A stretch of DNA of 6,203 bases from Bacilli bacterium (GTDB lineage Bacteria; Bacillota_I; Bacilli_A; RF39; UBA660): contig JAAWDC010000130.1 in assembly GCA_022793565.1 (NCBI GenBank), positions 1 through 6,203 on the forward strand. The letters are read 5' to 3'. Position 1 is the first letter of the stretch. Every line of letters begins with the position of its first letter. Positions 1-6,148 of this stretch are shown piece after piece. Below the pieces are notes generated by a model, which saw only the letters and a program-made list of their open reading frames with translations, had not been told where the DNA came from and searched no databases. The position numbers were made by a program, and so were the translations under genes.

Positions 1-269
1 AGTAATTGCATATAATAAATACTACAAAATTTATAATTCATTAACTTTTTATTATCTCTTACTTTAGCAATCTCTCGACTTCCATAGTTTGTAATACCTA
101 ATAGTCCAATAATCATAAAGTAGTAAACAATGGAGTATGTGTAGGAGTATTCCCCAATTCCATTTACTCCCAATATTCTTGAGGCATATGGAATCGTGAT
201 AAATGGAATTAACAGGGCTAATATTTGATAGAAAACATTATATATAAAATTTTCTTTTAACTTTTTCAT
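1..269 (-). CDS. wzx: Wzx-type oligosaccharide flippase, N-terminal part (cut by window edge)
   Basis: Reading down from the ATG at 267-269 gives 89 uninterrupted codons that run off the left edge. The translation begins MKKLKENFIYNVFYQIL and continues with IPFITIPYASRILG (about residues 21-34), GIGEYSYTYSIVYYF and LGITNYGSREIAKVRD. This is the characteristic opening of oligosaccharide flippases of the MOP/MATE superfamily (RfbX/Wzx). Two hydrophobic stretches are visible, about residues 12-30 and 45-60. Family members have 12-14 membrane helices and about 400-480 residues, so roughly four fifths of the gene lies outside. The known role is moving undecaprenyl-diphosphate-linked repeat units across the membrane. 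Four bases separate the start from the preceding stop. The likely Shine-Dalgarno, GGAAGTG at 279-285, sits inside the end of the upstream gene, implying co-transcription and coupled translation. The start is well supported by the family's usual beginning. Confidence 0.9.
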   Translation of the reverse strand, partial: MKKLKENFIYNVFYQILALLIPFITIPYASRILGVNGIGEYSYTYSIVYYFMIIGLLGITNYGSREIAKVRDNKKLMNYKFCSIYYMQL

Positions 270-273
270 ATTA

Positions 274-1362
274 TCATTCACTTCCATATGAATTTAAAAA
301 TTCACATAATAACTTTTCATTATACTGTGCTTTTAAAAGAAATTCGTTATTTACTTTAATAGGTTTATACGTAAGTCTATTTAACTTTTTCAAAGTATCC
401 CCACGTTTCACATCTAAAATATATTGAGTCCATTCTTCACGATCGATATAGCGATAAAATTTTAAAGTCTTTTTATGACTAGCTACTGAGACTACTTCTT
501 TTTGAAAAAGCGTCGCTACGATTCCAACATGGAGTTTATCGGTAAGTACCGCATCTACTTGATTTAAGACTGATGATAATTCCCAAGGACTATTGTATGC
601 TAAGACTTTGCATCTATCTTTTGGAAAATCATTTGCCAATTCTGAAGCCCGAAGATACTGTGTATTTGTTTTTTGATCACATCCAAAAAGCAAATATACA
701 TCATTTTCTTGTTGGAAGTATTCTTTTAGATCTTCAATTACATTATTTTTTCCCTCATTCATTCTAGTTGTCAAATGTACAAAAAGTACTTTGCATTTTT
801 TAGGAATATCATTAAAAATTTGATTTACGTTAGTTTCATGATTGATCAAAAGTGATGGTTCTATTCCCATAATCCAATCTGGATAAACCTCTATTTTGTT
901 TTTTACTCCTATACTTTCTAAAAACTGTTTAGACTCTATATTTCGAACAGATAGTACTTTGGCATGATTACATACTTTTTTTAATATTATTTTTGATATC
1001 TTAAAACTTAGTGGTCCTGTCTCAACCCCAATAATAGCATACGGAATCTTTCTATTACAAATAAAGTATGCTGGGATTAAATGTTTGACTAAGCATCTTA
1101 AATTCCAGTATATTTTTCTTTTGTTGGGCTCTCCAAAATATCCACCACCTGCGAATAGGACAAGATCTGATTGAAAGATGGAATAATGCTTTGGTTTTCT
1201 GATTACAGAACAGTAATCAGTATAAGATGGGTCAACTGCTGAAGAGAAAGATTCGATACTATCAGAATACCTTTTACAAATGTTTTCTGCTATATAATAT
1301 AGTAAAAAATCTCCATAATTGTCGTTCATAAATGAGCCATGAATATATAATTTCTTTTTCAT
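274..1362 (-). CDS. Polysaccharide pyruvyltransferase family protein
   Basis: This 362-residue protein matches the polysaccharide pyruvyltransferase family (PF04230, CsaB/WcaK-like) in length and motif order. Near the N-terminus is NYGD (15-18), the family's N-x-GD turn. A glycine-rich FAGGGYFGEP follows at 70-79, then GVETGPL at 112-118 and LSVRNIESKQFL at 137-148. The C-terminal domain carries DAVLTDKLHVGIVA at 270-283, continuing to a conserved SVASHKKTLKFY stretch. There is no signal peptide or membrane helix, so it should act on the cytoplasmic face. Known members transfer enolpyruvate from PEP to a sugar as a pyruvate ketal, which adds negative charge; the acceptor sugar cannot be read from sequence. 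The start has a strong AAGGAAGGG ribosome site (1370-1378) lying within the last codons of the polymerase gene, whose stop is only three bases away. Some family members are poorly characterised, so the exact reaction is inferred. Confidence 0.88.
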   Translation of the reverse strand: MKKKLYIHGSFMNDNYGDFLLYYIAENICKRYSDSIESFSSAVDPSYTDYCSVIRKPKHYSIFQSDLVLFAGGGYFGEPNKRKIYWNLRCLVKHLIPAYFICNRKIPYAIIGVETGPLSFKISKIILKKVCNHAKVLSVRNIESKQFLESIGVKNKIEVYPDWIMGIEPSLLINHETNVNQIFNDIPKKCKVLFVHLTTRMNEGKNNVIEDLKEYFQQENDVYLLFGCDQKTNTQYLRASELANDFPKDRCKVLAYNSPWELSSVLNQVDAVLTDKLHVGIVATLFQKEVVSVASHKKTLKFYRYIDREEWTQYILDVKRGDTLKKLNRLTYKPIKVNNEFLLKAQYNEKLLCEFLNSYGSE

Positions 1363-1365
1363 AAT

Positions 1366-2619
1366 TTAACCCTTCCTTCTATTTTTGATCCCATTACTGA
1401 ATAGTTCACATAAGACATACAGTATGGCAGGTATTATTATTGCTGTTCTAAAAAAGGTAATTGGATAATATAAAAACCATCTAAATAAGAAGATAATAAT
1501 CATTATCTGTAGGATATTTGCTATTTTATTCTGATGATTGCATGCATAATTTATTATTTTGGCTATGATAAGTCCAAATACTATTGTTCCTAAATATCCA
1601 AACCAGTAATAGAAATATATGTGTGACATTCCTCCACCTTTATTTACGAAGCCATTTGCATTGGCAATCACAGTTAGCGTAACATCAGAACCGCCTCCTA
1701 GAAATAGTGCTGCCAAATATGAGAAAAAGTGAGAGATGTTATTTACTGTATTGAATCCATATCTTAATATTTGAGTACCACCATAAAACGAATATGATAT
1801 GGTATTTACAAATAATCCCCTATCTAAAACTTCTTTAATGACATCTAAAGAAAATAACGTACCACTATTTCTGAATATATCAATAGCATTTCCAAAGAAA
1901 ATTCCACCAATTCCTATTAGAGTAATATATTTCATATTATAGCCACGTTTCCATAGTAAGAGCATATTTAACAAAATCATTGGGAAACAAGAGGAACGAT
2001 CTCCATAAAGTATAGCTTGACCACAGTATAATATTGCATATACAAGTAGTGCACCATGAGCCCATTTCTTATCAAAATATAGCCAGCAAAATAGATAGAC
2101 AACAAGTGCATACTCATATAGTGGATTTGTATTTGAGGAGTATACACCAATTATAGACTTATCAATCCCATAATAAAATGCTAATATTAAAATAATAAAT
2201 CCTACAGTAAAAATTAGAAAATTATTATTATAGCGAACTGGTTCTAATGTATCTATGCTCTTATCTTTTTTGATGAATATTGTAAATATATACATAAGTA
2301 GTAAAAAATTCTTCGCATTAATTATATTGGCTTTTGTATCTATCAAGGATACTTGCCAATTAAATGCTGTACTATATGGATTTAAACATACTGAAATAGC
2401 AAAGCAAAAACTGATGACGATTAAAATTCCTACTAAAAAGGTTAATCTCTCTGCTTTTCTATGTTTTAGATATAGGATAATACATAATAGAATAATACAA
2501 TATCCAATTATTGATAAAGTTTCATATGTATTTGGTAAAACTAGAATAACAATTGCTATAATGCTAGTAAGAATAGCATTTAATATAAATGTAGTAAAGC
2601 TATTTCTCTTAATTTTCAT
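1366..2619 (-). CDS. wzy: Wzy-type polysaccharide polymerase (polytopic membrane protein)
   Basis: The 417-residue product is almost entirely hydrophobic helices: clear segments near 11-29, 34-51, 59-79, 103-117, 133-150, 168-182, 187-203, 212-224, 231-246, 334-356, 366-382 and 388-406. A large hydrophilic loop spans about 247-332 before the last three helices. A G-D-R motif at 206-208, followed by SSCFPMILL, and a late YYWFGYLGTIVFGLI segment (337-351) resemble the O-antigen polysaccharide polymerase Wzy family (PF14296-like). Length and topology fit Wzy enzymes, which join flipped repeat units at the outer membrane face. Polymerases diverge greatly, so assignment rests on topology, the G-x-R region and position between the initiating transferase, pyruvyltransferase and flippase genes. 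An O-antigen ligase-type protein is the main alternative. The start follows GGTGGAAG at 2623-2630 and is preceded by its own candidate promoter (2641-2669). Confidence 0.82.
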   Translation of the reverse strand: MKIKRNSFTTFILNAILTSIIAIVILVLPNTYETLSIIGYCIILLCIILYLKHRKAERLTFLVGILIVISFCFAISVCLNPYSTAFNWQVSLIDTKANIINAKNFLLLMYIFTIFIKKDKSIDTLEPVRYNNNFLIFTVGFIILILAFYYGIDKSIIGVYSSNTNPLYEYALVVYLFCWLYFDKKWAHGALLVYAILYCGQAILYGDRSSCFPMILLNMLLLWKRGYNMKYITLIGIGGIFFGNAIDIFRNSGTLFSLDVIKEVLDRGLFVNTISYSFYGGTQILRYGFNTVNNISHFFSYLAALFLGGGSDVTLTVIANANGFVNKGGGMSHIYFYYWFGYLGTIVFGLIIAKIINYACNHQNKIANILQIMIIIFLFRWFLYYPITFFRTAIIIPAILYVLCELFSNGIKNRRKG

Positions 2620-2640
2620 CTTCTTCCACCAACTTTCTTA

Positions 2641-2669
2641 AATATATACAAATCTCTAAATTTTGGCAA
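2641..2669 (-). promoter_or_regulatory. Candidate sigma-A promoter for the wzy-pyruvyltransferase-wzx run
   Basis: On the minus strand TTGCCA (2664-2669) is followed after exactly 17 bases by TATATT (2641-2646); each hexamer is one base off consensus. The predicted transcription start near 2634 would leave about 15 bases of leader containing the GGTGGAAG ribosome site. It lies just downstream of the terminator-like hairpin at 2702-2744, so it would restart transcription there. In AT-rich DNA such matches arise by chance, but the placement is meaningful. Confidence 0.6.
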
Positions 2670-2701
2670 TAACCTTTTCGTATGAAATTATATTCCTATA
2701 T

Positions 2702-2744
2702 AAAAAGGTCAAATGCGAAATACCTTGCTACTTTGCATTCAACC
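2702..2744 (-). terminator. Intrinsic terminator-like hairpin after the sugar transferase gene
   Basis: On the minus strand GGTTGAATGC (2735-2744) pairs with GCATTTGACC (2707-2716) over ten positions, including two G-U pairs. After one A-C mismatch a further five pairs can form, leaving a GCAAGG loop. The 3' arm is followed at once by TTTTT (2702-2706). It starts about 36 bases after the sugar transferase stop. The opposite strand also has a T-rich stretch beyond the hairpin, so it may work in both directions. It could be a full terminator or a partial attenuator between the first gene and the rest of the locus. Confidence 0.65.
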
Positions 2745-2780
2745 TCTTTGTTTTTGGTACCCTTTTATTCTTCTTATTCT

Positions 2781-3461
2781 TTATTTTGCTCCATTTTTTT
2801 GAATTACACTAATAAATGTTTTTCCAATGATTTTTAAATCTAGAAGTATCCCTCTATGATCTATATAATATAGTTCTAATTTTTTCCTATCTTCATAGCT
2901 GGTACAACTTCTTCCGTTACAAGCCCACCATCCAGTAAGTCCAGGTGTAACACTCAAGAATTTATCTTTTTCGTTTCCATACTTTTCTATTTCACTGTCG
3001 ATTACTGGTCTTGGACCAACTAGGCTCATATCCCCATTTAGAATATTTAGTAACTGTGGCAATTCATCTAAAGATGATCTTCTTAAAATTTTGCCTACTA
3101 TTGTAATCCTTGGATCATTTTCTAATTTGAAGTTTTCTTCCCATTCTTTTCTTATTTTTGGATCTTTTAACATCTCTTCTAATTTTTCTTTAGAATCGGA
3201 ATACATACTTCTAAATTTGTATAGATAAATAGTTTGTCCATTTTTTCCAATTCGTTTATGCTTATAAAAAGCACTCCCCTTAGATTCCATTTTAATTGCT
3301 AAGATGATTAATAAAAATATGGGGCTTAAAATAATAAGAGATACTATAGATACTAAAACGTCGAATATTCTTTTTATAATTGGATATATCAAATAATCTT
3401 TTTTTATGTCTAAAGTCATTTCTTTTTCTTTATTTTCTATTCCAATACTAGCTCCATTCAT
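2781..3461 (-). CDS. Initiating sugar-phosphate transferase (undecaprenyl-phosphate phosphoglycosyltransferase)
   Basis: From the ATG at 3459-3461 the product is 226 residues and matches the bacterial sugar transferase family (PF02397, the WbaP/PglC catalytic core). KRIFD (30-34) leads into a hydrophobic helix at about 35-58 with the Ser-Pro break (46-47) typical of the re-entrant membrane helix. Next come KRIGKNG (69-75), YKFRSMY (81-87), ENDPRIT, and SSLDELPQLLN holding the catalytic Asp-Glu pair (132-133). SLVGPRP (146-152) and TPGLTGWWACNGRS (172-185) complete the core. It is the small monotopic form, without the multi-helix N-terminal region of WbaP proper. The known reaction moves a sugar 1-phosphate from a UDP-sugar to undecaprenyl phosphate at the cytoplasmic membrane face; the sugar is not predictable here. 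A GTG at 3485 in the same frame is a poorer start: it precedes both the strong ribosome site and the predicted transcription start. It is the first gene of the polysaccharide locus. Confidence 0.92.
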   Translation of the reverse strand: MNGASIGIENKEKEMTLDIKKDYLIYPIIKRIFDVLVSIVSLIILSPIFLLIILAIKMESKGSAFYKHKRIGKNGQTIYLYKFRSMYSDSKEKLEEMLKDPKIRKEWEENFKLENDPRITIVGKILRRSSLDELPQLLNILNGDMSLVGPRPVIDSEIEKYGNEKDKFLSVTPGLTGWWACNGRSCTSYEDRKKLELYYIDHRGILLDLKIIGKTFISVIQKNGAK

Positions 3462-3466
3462 AACCA

Positions 3467-3474
3467 CTCCCCCT
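3467..3474 (-). promoter_or_regulatory. Strong ribosome binding site that sets the sugar transferase start
   Basis: AGGGGGAG on the minus strand lies five bases before the ATG at 3461. It falls inside the reading frame if the GTG at 3485 is used, so it argues for the internal ATG. The predicted transcription start near 3480 points the same way. Confidence 0.75.
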
Positions 3475-3486
3475 AAAGTTGGCACT

Positions 3487-3515
3487 ATAATATCATATAA
3501 TCCTTAAAAAAGCAA
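3487..3515 (-). promoter_or_regulatory. Candidate main promoter of the polysaccharide locus
   Basis: On the minus strand TTGCTT (3510-3515) and TATTAT (3487-3492) are separated by exactly 17 bases. The -10 is preceded by TGA, giving an extended -10 (TGn). Transcription would start near 3480, leaving about 19 bases of leader that hold the AGGGGGAG ribosome site. Spacing, hexamers and position just before the first gene make this the best promoter candidate in the window. Confidence 0.7.
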
Positions 3516-3530
3516 GGAAAAGTGTATTTT

Positions 3531-3549
3531 ATTGTCGTTTTTTGTCGTA
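3531..3549 (+). promoter_or_regulatory. Tandem TTGTCGT repeat, possible paired Spo0A-like operator
   Basis: TTGTCGT occurs at 3532-3538 and again at 3542-3548, a direct repeat with 10-bp period, one helical turn. Relative to the predicted start near 3480 it spans about -51 to -69, upstream of the -35. TTTGTCGTA at 3541-3549 differs from the recalled Spo0A box TTTGTCGAA at one position; ATTGTCGTT at 3531-3539 is weaker (six of nine). The 7-mer-plus-3 spacing is the one known for tandem Spo0A boxes. Binding of Spo0A or any other regulator is inference. Confidence 0.4.
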
Positions 3550-3581
3550 TCTTTCTTATGTTTTTATCTTTTTCTTTGGTT

Positions 3582-3610
3582 TTATGATAGTTTCATTTAT
3601 TATATCATAA
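3582..3610. repeat. Inverted repeat TTATGATA / TATCATAA, operator-like
   Basis: TTATGATA (3582-3589) and TATCATAA (3603-3610) are perfect 8-bp inverted arms with a 13-base centre, so arm starts are 21 bp apart, two helical turns. No T-run follows on either strand and the arms are AT-rich, so it is not a convincing terminator. It overlaps a candidate extended -10, which would suit an operator. The TATCATA core recurs at 3491-3497 in the proximal promoter. Confidence 0.4.
3599..3607 (-). promoter_or_regulatory. Candidate distal promoter with perfect extended -10
   Basis: TGATATAAT on the minus strand is a perfect TGn-TATAAT extended -10. No good -35 is found at 17 bases (AGTAGA), which extended -10 promoters can tolerate. 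It would start transcripts about 110 bases upstream of the proximal promoter and run through the tandem repeat at 3531-3549. Only moderate support in such AT-rich DNA. Confidence 0.35.
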
Positions 3611-3652
3611 CATCCTATTTTTCTACTATTTGTGTTTTCTTTGAAATCATTT

Positions 3653-3690
3653 AAAAAAGAATAGATTTTACTTTTTCTTCAAATCTACTC
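3653..3690 (-). terminator. Intrinsic terminator closing the sulfotransferase/thiol-protein unit
   Basis: On the minus strand GAGTAGATTT (3681-3690) pairs with AAATCTATTC (3659-3668) over ten positions with one G-U pair. The 12-base loop carries the last codons and most of the stop codon of the thioredoxin-like gene, and TTTTTT (3653-3658) follows the 3' arm. The stem is AT-rich but the arrangement is classic. It separates this unit from the polysaccharide locus. Confidence 0.7.
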
Positions 3691-4180
3691 CATTTTCTAA
3701 ACTCTTGAATTTCTTTATGTCCTTACGTGTCTTATACTTAGAGAGAATTAGATCTTCTATCTCTTTTTTCATACTTCCATCAAATCCTGACATTGCTTTA
3801 TCTCCAATGATAAAGTATGGCACCCCTCTACTTCCAGTCTCCTCTCCAAGTTCTTCCTTAATTTGATCTAATAGTTTCCCATTCTCATCGTTATACCAAA
3901 CTTCAAATCCATAAGCATTAAAATATTTCCCATACTTTTTCTTATTATTATCTAAGAATTCAAATAGTTCTTCGCAGTGAGGACACCCATCTCCCCAGAA
4001 GACGTATATATTTACTTTATCGGCCTCTTGATCAATTGTATCCAAAGTAGCATCTTTTAATACTATCGCTTCTTGATTCTGCTCTTGGTAGTTTTTATAG
4101 GCCTTACTTCCTAGATAGAACCCTCCGCATAGGACTATTCCTATCATTAAAATTATAATTACTTCTTTTTTAAATTTCAT
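3668..4180 (-). CDS. Membrane-anchored thioredoxin-fold thiol:disulfide protein with CPHC motif
   Basis: The 170-residue product has an N-terminal membrane helix (about 7-24) after a lysine-rich start, placing the rest outside the membrane. The thioredoxin-fold signature is YVFWGDGCPHCEEL, with active-site cysteines C66 and C69; CPHC is the DsbA-type dipeptide, usually linked to an oxidising redox potential. GSRGVPYFIIGD (116-127) supplies the cis-proline loop (P121), and SGFDG follows. C18 lies in the helix; IVLC before it is a poor lipobox, so a lipoprotein is unlikely. The lysine-rich tail is probably flexible. The start directly abuts the sulfotransferase stop (TAAATG), with GGAG six bases upstream inside that gene, so the two are almost surely co-translated. 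The inferred role is disulfide formation or repair in an exported partner, most simply the neighbouring sulfotransferase. A reductase or a general thioredoxin-like function remains possible. Confidence 0.85.
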   Translation of the reverse strand: MKFKKEVIIILMIGIVLCGGFYLGSKAYKNYQEQNQEAIVLKDATLDTIDQEADKVNIYVFWGDGCPHCEELFEFLDNNKKKYGKYFNAYGFEVWYNDENGKLLDQIKEELGEETGSRGVPYFIIGDKAMSGFDGSMKKEIEDLILSKYKTRKDIKKFKSLENGVDLKKK

Positions 4181-6148
4181 TTAAAACTCCACATATTCCT
4201 CAGTATTGTAAAGGATTCCGTCAATTTCAATATAGATGGAATACTTTCCAATAAGTCCTGCTTCATTAATATATTTTGTTACATTAATTCCTTCTTTATC
4301 TTCTTCTTCAGTAAATAAGTCGACACATAAAGCTGTGTATGGTTTCTTACTTACAATAATATCATAATACTTCAAGTTCATATTACGATAAAGGACTATC
4401 TTCACTTCCGTCTTTCTTTGAAATTTTCCTTTTACAACTAAGCGATCTATTTCTTTTGTAATTTCAATATTATGAGATTTATATTCTTTATCCATTTCCT
4501 TGACAGATAAGAATGGGCTAAACTTTTGTTTTTCTAATTCTGTCTGTCCTAGTGATCCTAGTCTCTTTGCTTCTCCTAATTTGAACTCTTCTTTTTCATT
4601 ATATAAACTCATTTTCTCTACTCGATAAGTATTAGTAGGTAGTTTTAGTTCAAATATGATTTCATCATCGAGCAGTTCTACTGTATCAGAAACTAAAGTG
4701 GCATCTTTCCCAAATCCCGCGGGTTGATTAAAGTTTTTTCCATCTACGTAAACAATTCCACCAGAATGTACAATATAATGATTTTCTTTTAGATAGTCAA
4801 CATCAGAAATATAAGGAGAATAAAATTCACTTCCTCGCTCTTTCCCATATTCCCATACTTGCTCGATGGTCATATTTTTTGTATCAATTTTATACATTAC
4901 TCCACGAGTATAACTATTTTCAGCACTTACATATTCCTCTTTGATTTTTGACTTATTATTTCCATTATCTAGTAAAAATACATATCCTTCTGGAGTAATC
5001 ATTGCAGCGTGTTGACTCCACTGCCATTCGAAATTATCACCTATTGGCTTGAAAAAATATTTCTGATATTCTTTACTCCAGTTGGTAGAATCTCCAAGAA
5101 TCCAGTTTAATTTTCCACTTTTATAATCAACATTGATTACAGCATCTTGGTGACGACCAGATAAGGTTATAGAATTTGTTTTTTTGTCATACCAGACAGA
5201 ATTATTATGAAACCAATCATAAGATATCCAGTTTTCACTTTTTCCATCTTCCATGTTTAATATATCTTTTAAATCGAATGTTTTTATGATCTTTCCTGTT
5301 GTTCGATCTAGTTCTACAATATAATCTTCGACTGTACCATCTTCATTATTAAAGTCATCACTTGCTACTAGGAGATTGCCATTTTCCATTTCATAATAGT
5401 CATGGTGATATCCCCCTTCTAGATTAAATTCGGTATATATCTTTCCAAGTAAGTCCATTTCATATAGACCTGTCATATAATATGGACTATTAATTAAGCG
5501 TTCTGTGCTTACTAGTAAATGCCCATTTTCCAGTCTATCTATTTTCCATAATGCGTAGTTGTTTAGATACCAACGAACATCTCCATTCACATCATAAGCA
5601 CATGTATACCCGATACTTGATGGCGTGTAGAAATAAAGATCATTGGTCAACTTTTTTTTGTTTGATTTCACATCTGTTGGTAGAATCATATCTTCTGGAA
5701 GCTTGTCCGTTTTAATCTTTAGTTCTTTTTGGATGACATTTCCTTCCTCTTCATACTCTATGCTTACAGTATTTTCTTTTTCGGCATAAAGTCCATAAAT
5801 TGATAGATAATGTTTTTTACTTTTTTTAAACGTATGACTGTATGTCGATAGTTCATCCTTTCCTTGCACTATTACCTTAGGGCTCACTTCATTCTCTGTT
5901 TCAAATAAAATGAGTGCTGTTAGGGGTGAATTCCCATAAGGATTTACGATTATATTAGGGTTTTCGATTGAGTAATCTTTTGTCTTCCATTGCTTTTCTT
6001 TTTTATATTGTTCTTGAACGAGACTTACAATTTGTTTTGCTTCTTTGGTATTCATGTACTGTTCATTATTGTTTTTTAAAAATAATGCCGCTATTAAAAG
6101 AATCAAGACTGATATACTTAATATTAGAATTCCAATATTTTTTTTCAT
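4181..6148 (-). CDS. assT: Aryl-sulfate sulfotransferase (ASST), membrane-anchored
   Basis: The 655-residue protein matches the bacterial arylsulfotransferase family (PF05935) over its length. A membrane helix at about 5-24 anchors it outside the cell. An N-terminal beta domain (about 60-150, including NPNIIVNPYGNSPL) precedes the propeller (about 160-480), and a less conserved C-terminal domain follows. Active-site motifs are GGYHHDYYEM (H248/H249), DWFHNNS (H314), SGRHQDA (R332) and WQWSQHAAM (H380). These align with the E. coli CFT073 set His252, His356, Arg374 and sulfated His436; the 18-residue gap between the second His and Arg is the same. The known reaction is ping-pong transfer of sulfate from a phenolic sulfate ester to another phenol, without PAPS. 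Only two cysteines exist, C183 and C608. No clear Shine-Dalgarno precedes the ATG, but the lysine start and helix support it. The physiological donor and acceptor are unknown. Confidence 0.92.
   Translation of the reverse strand: MKKNIGILILSISVLILLIAALFLKNNNEQYMNTKEAKQIVSLVQEQYKKEKQWKTKDYSIENPNIIVNPYGNSPLTALILFETENEVSPKVIVQGKDELSTYSHTFKKSKKHYLSIYGLYAEKENTVSIEYEEEGNVIQKELKIKTDKLPEDMILPTDVKSNKKKLTNDLYFYTPSSIGYTCAYDVNGDVRWYLNNYALWKIDRLENGHLLVSTERLINSPYYMTGLYEMDLLGKIYTEFNLEGGYHHDYYEMENGNLLVASDDFNNEDGTVEDYIVELDRTTGKIIKTFDLKDILNMEDGKSENWISYDWFHNNSVWYDKKTNSITLSGRHQDAVINVDYKSGKLNWILGDSTNWSKEYQKYFFKPIGDNFEWQWSQHAAMITPEGYVFLLDNGNNKSKIKEEYVSAENSYTRGVMYKIDTKNMTIEQVWEYGKERGSEFYSPYISDVDYLKENHYIVHSGGIVYVDGKNFNQPAGFGKDATLVSDTVELLDDEIIFELKLPTNTYRVEKMSLYNEKEEFKLGEAKRLGSLGQTELEKQKFSPFLSVKEMDKEYKSHNIEITKEIDRLVVKGKFQRKTEVKIVLYRNMNLKYYDIIVSKKPYTALCVDLFTEEEDKEGINVTKYINEAGLIGKYSIYIEIDGILYNTEEYVEF

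Noticed and set aside
573..767. 64-codon open frame on the plus strand
   Set aside because: Antisense to the pyruvyltransferase coding sequence, no family likeness and no ribosome site.
2255..2641. 128-codon open frame on the plus strand
   Set aside because: It lies wholly antisense to the well-supported polymerase gene. Its hydrophobic, low-complexity translation is what the reverse complement of membrane-helix codons gives, and no ribosome site was seen.
3462..3485. GTG start at 3485 extending the sugar transferase by eight residues
   Set aside because: The extension would encode the strong ribosome site itself and begins upstream of the predicted transcription start; the ATG at 3461 is better placed.
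3582..3610. Inverted repeat read as a terminator
   Set aside because: The stem is only AT-rich 8 bp with a 13-base loop and no T-run on either strand; operator-like function fits better.
3668..4180. Lipoprotein reading of the CPHC protein through C18
   Set aside because: The residues before C18 (I-V-L) do not fit a lipobox, which needs a small residue at -1; a simple membrane anchor is more likely.
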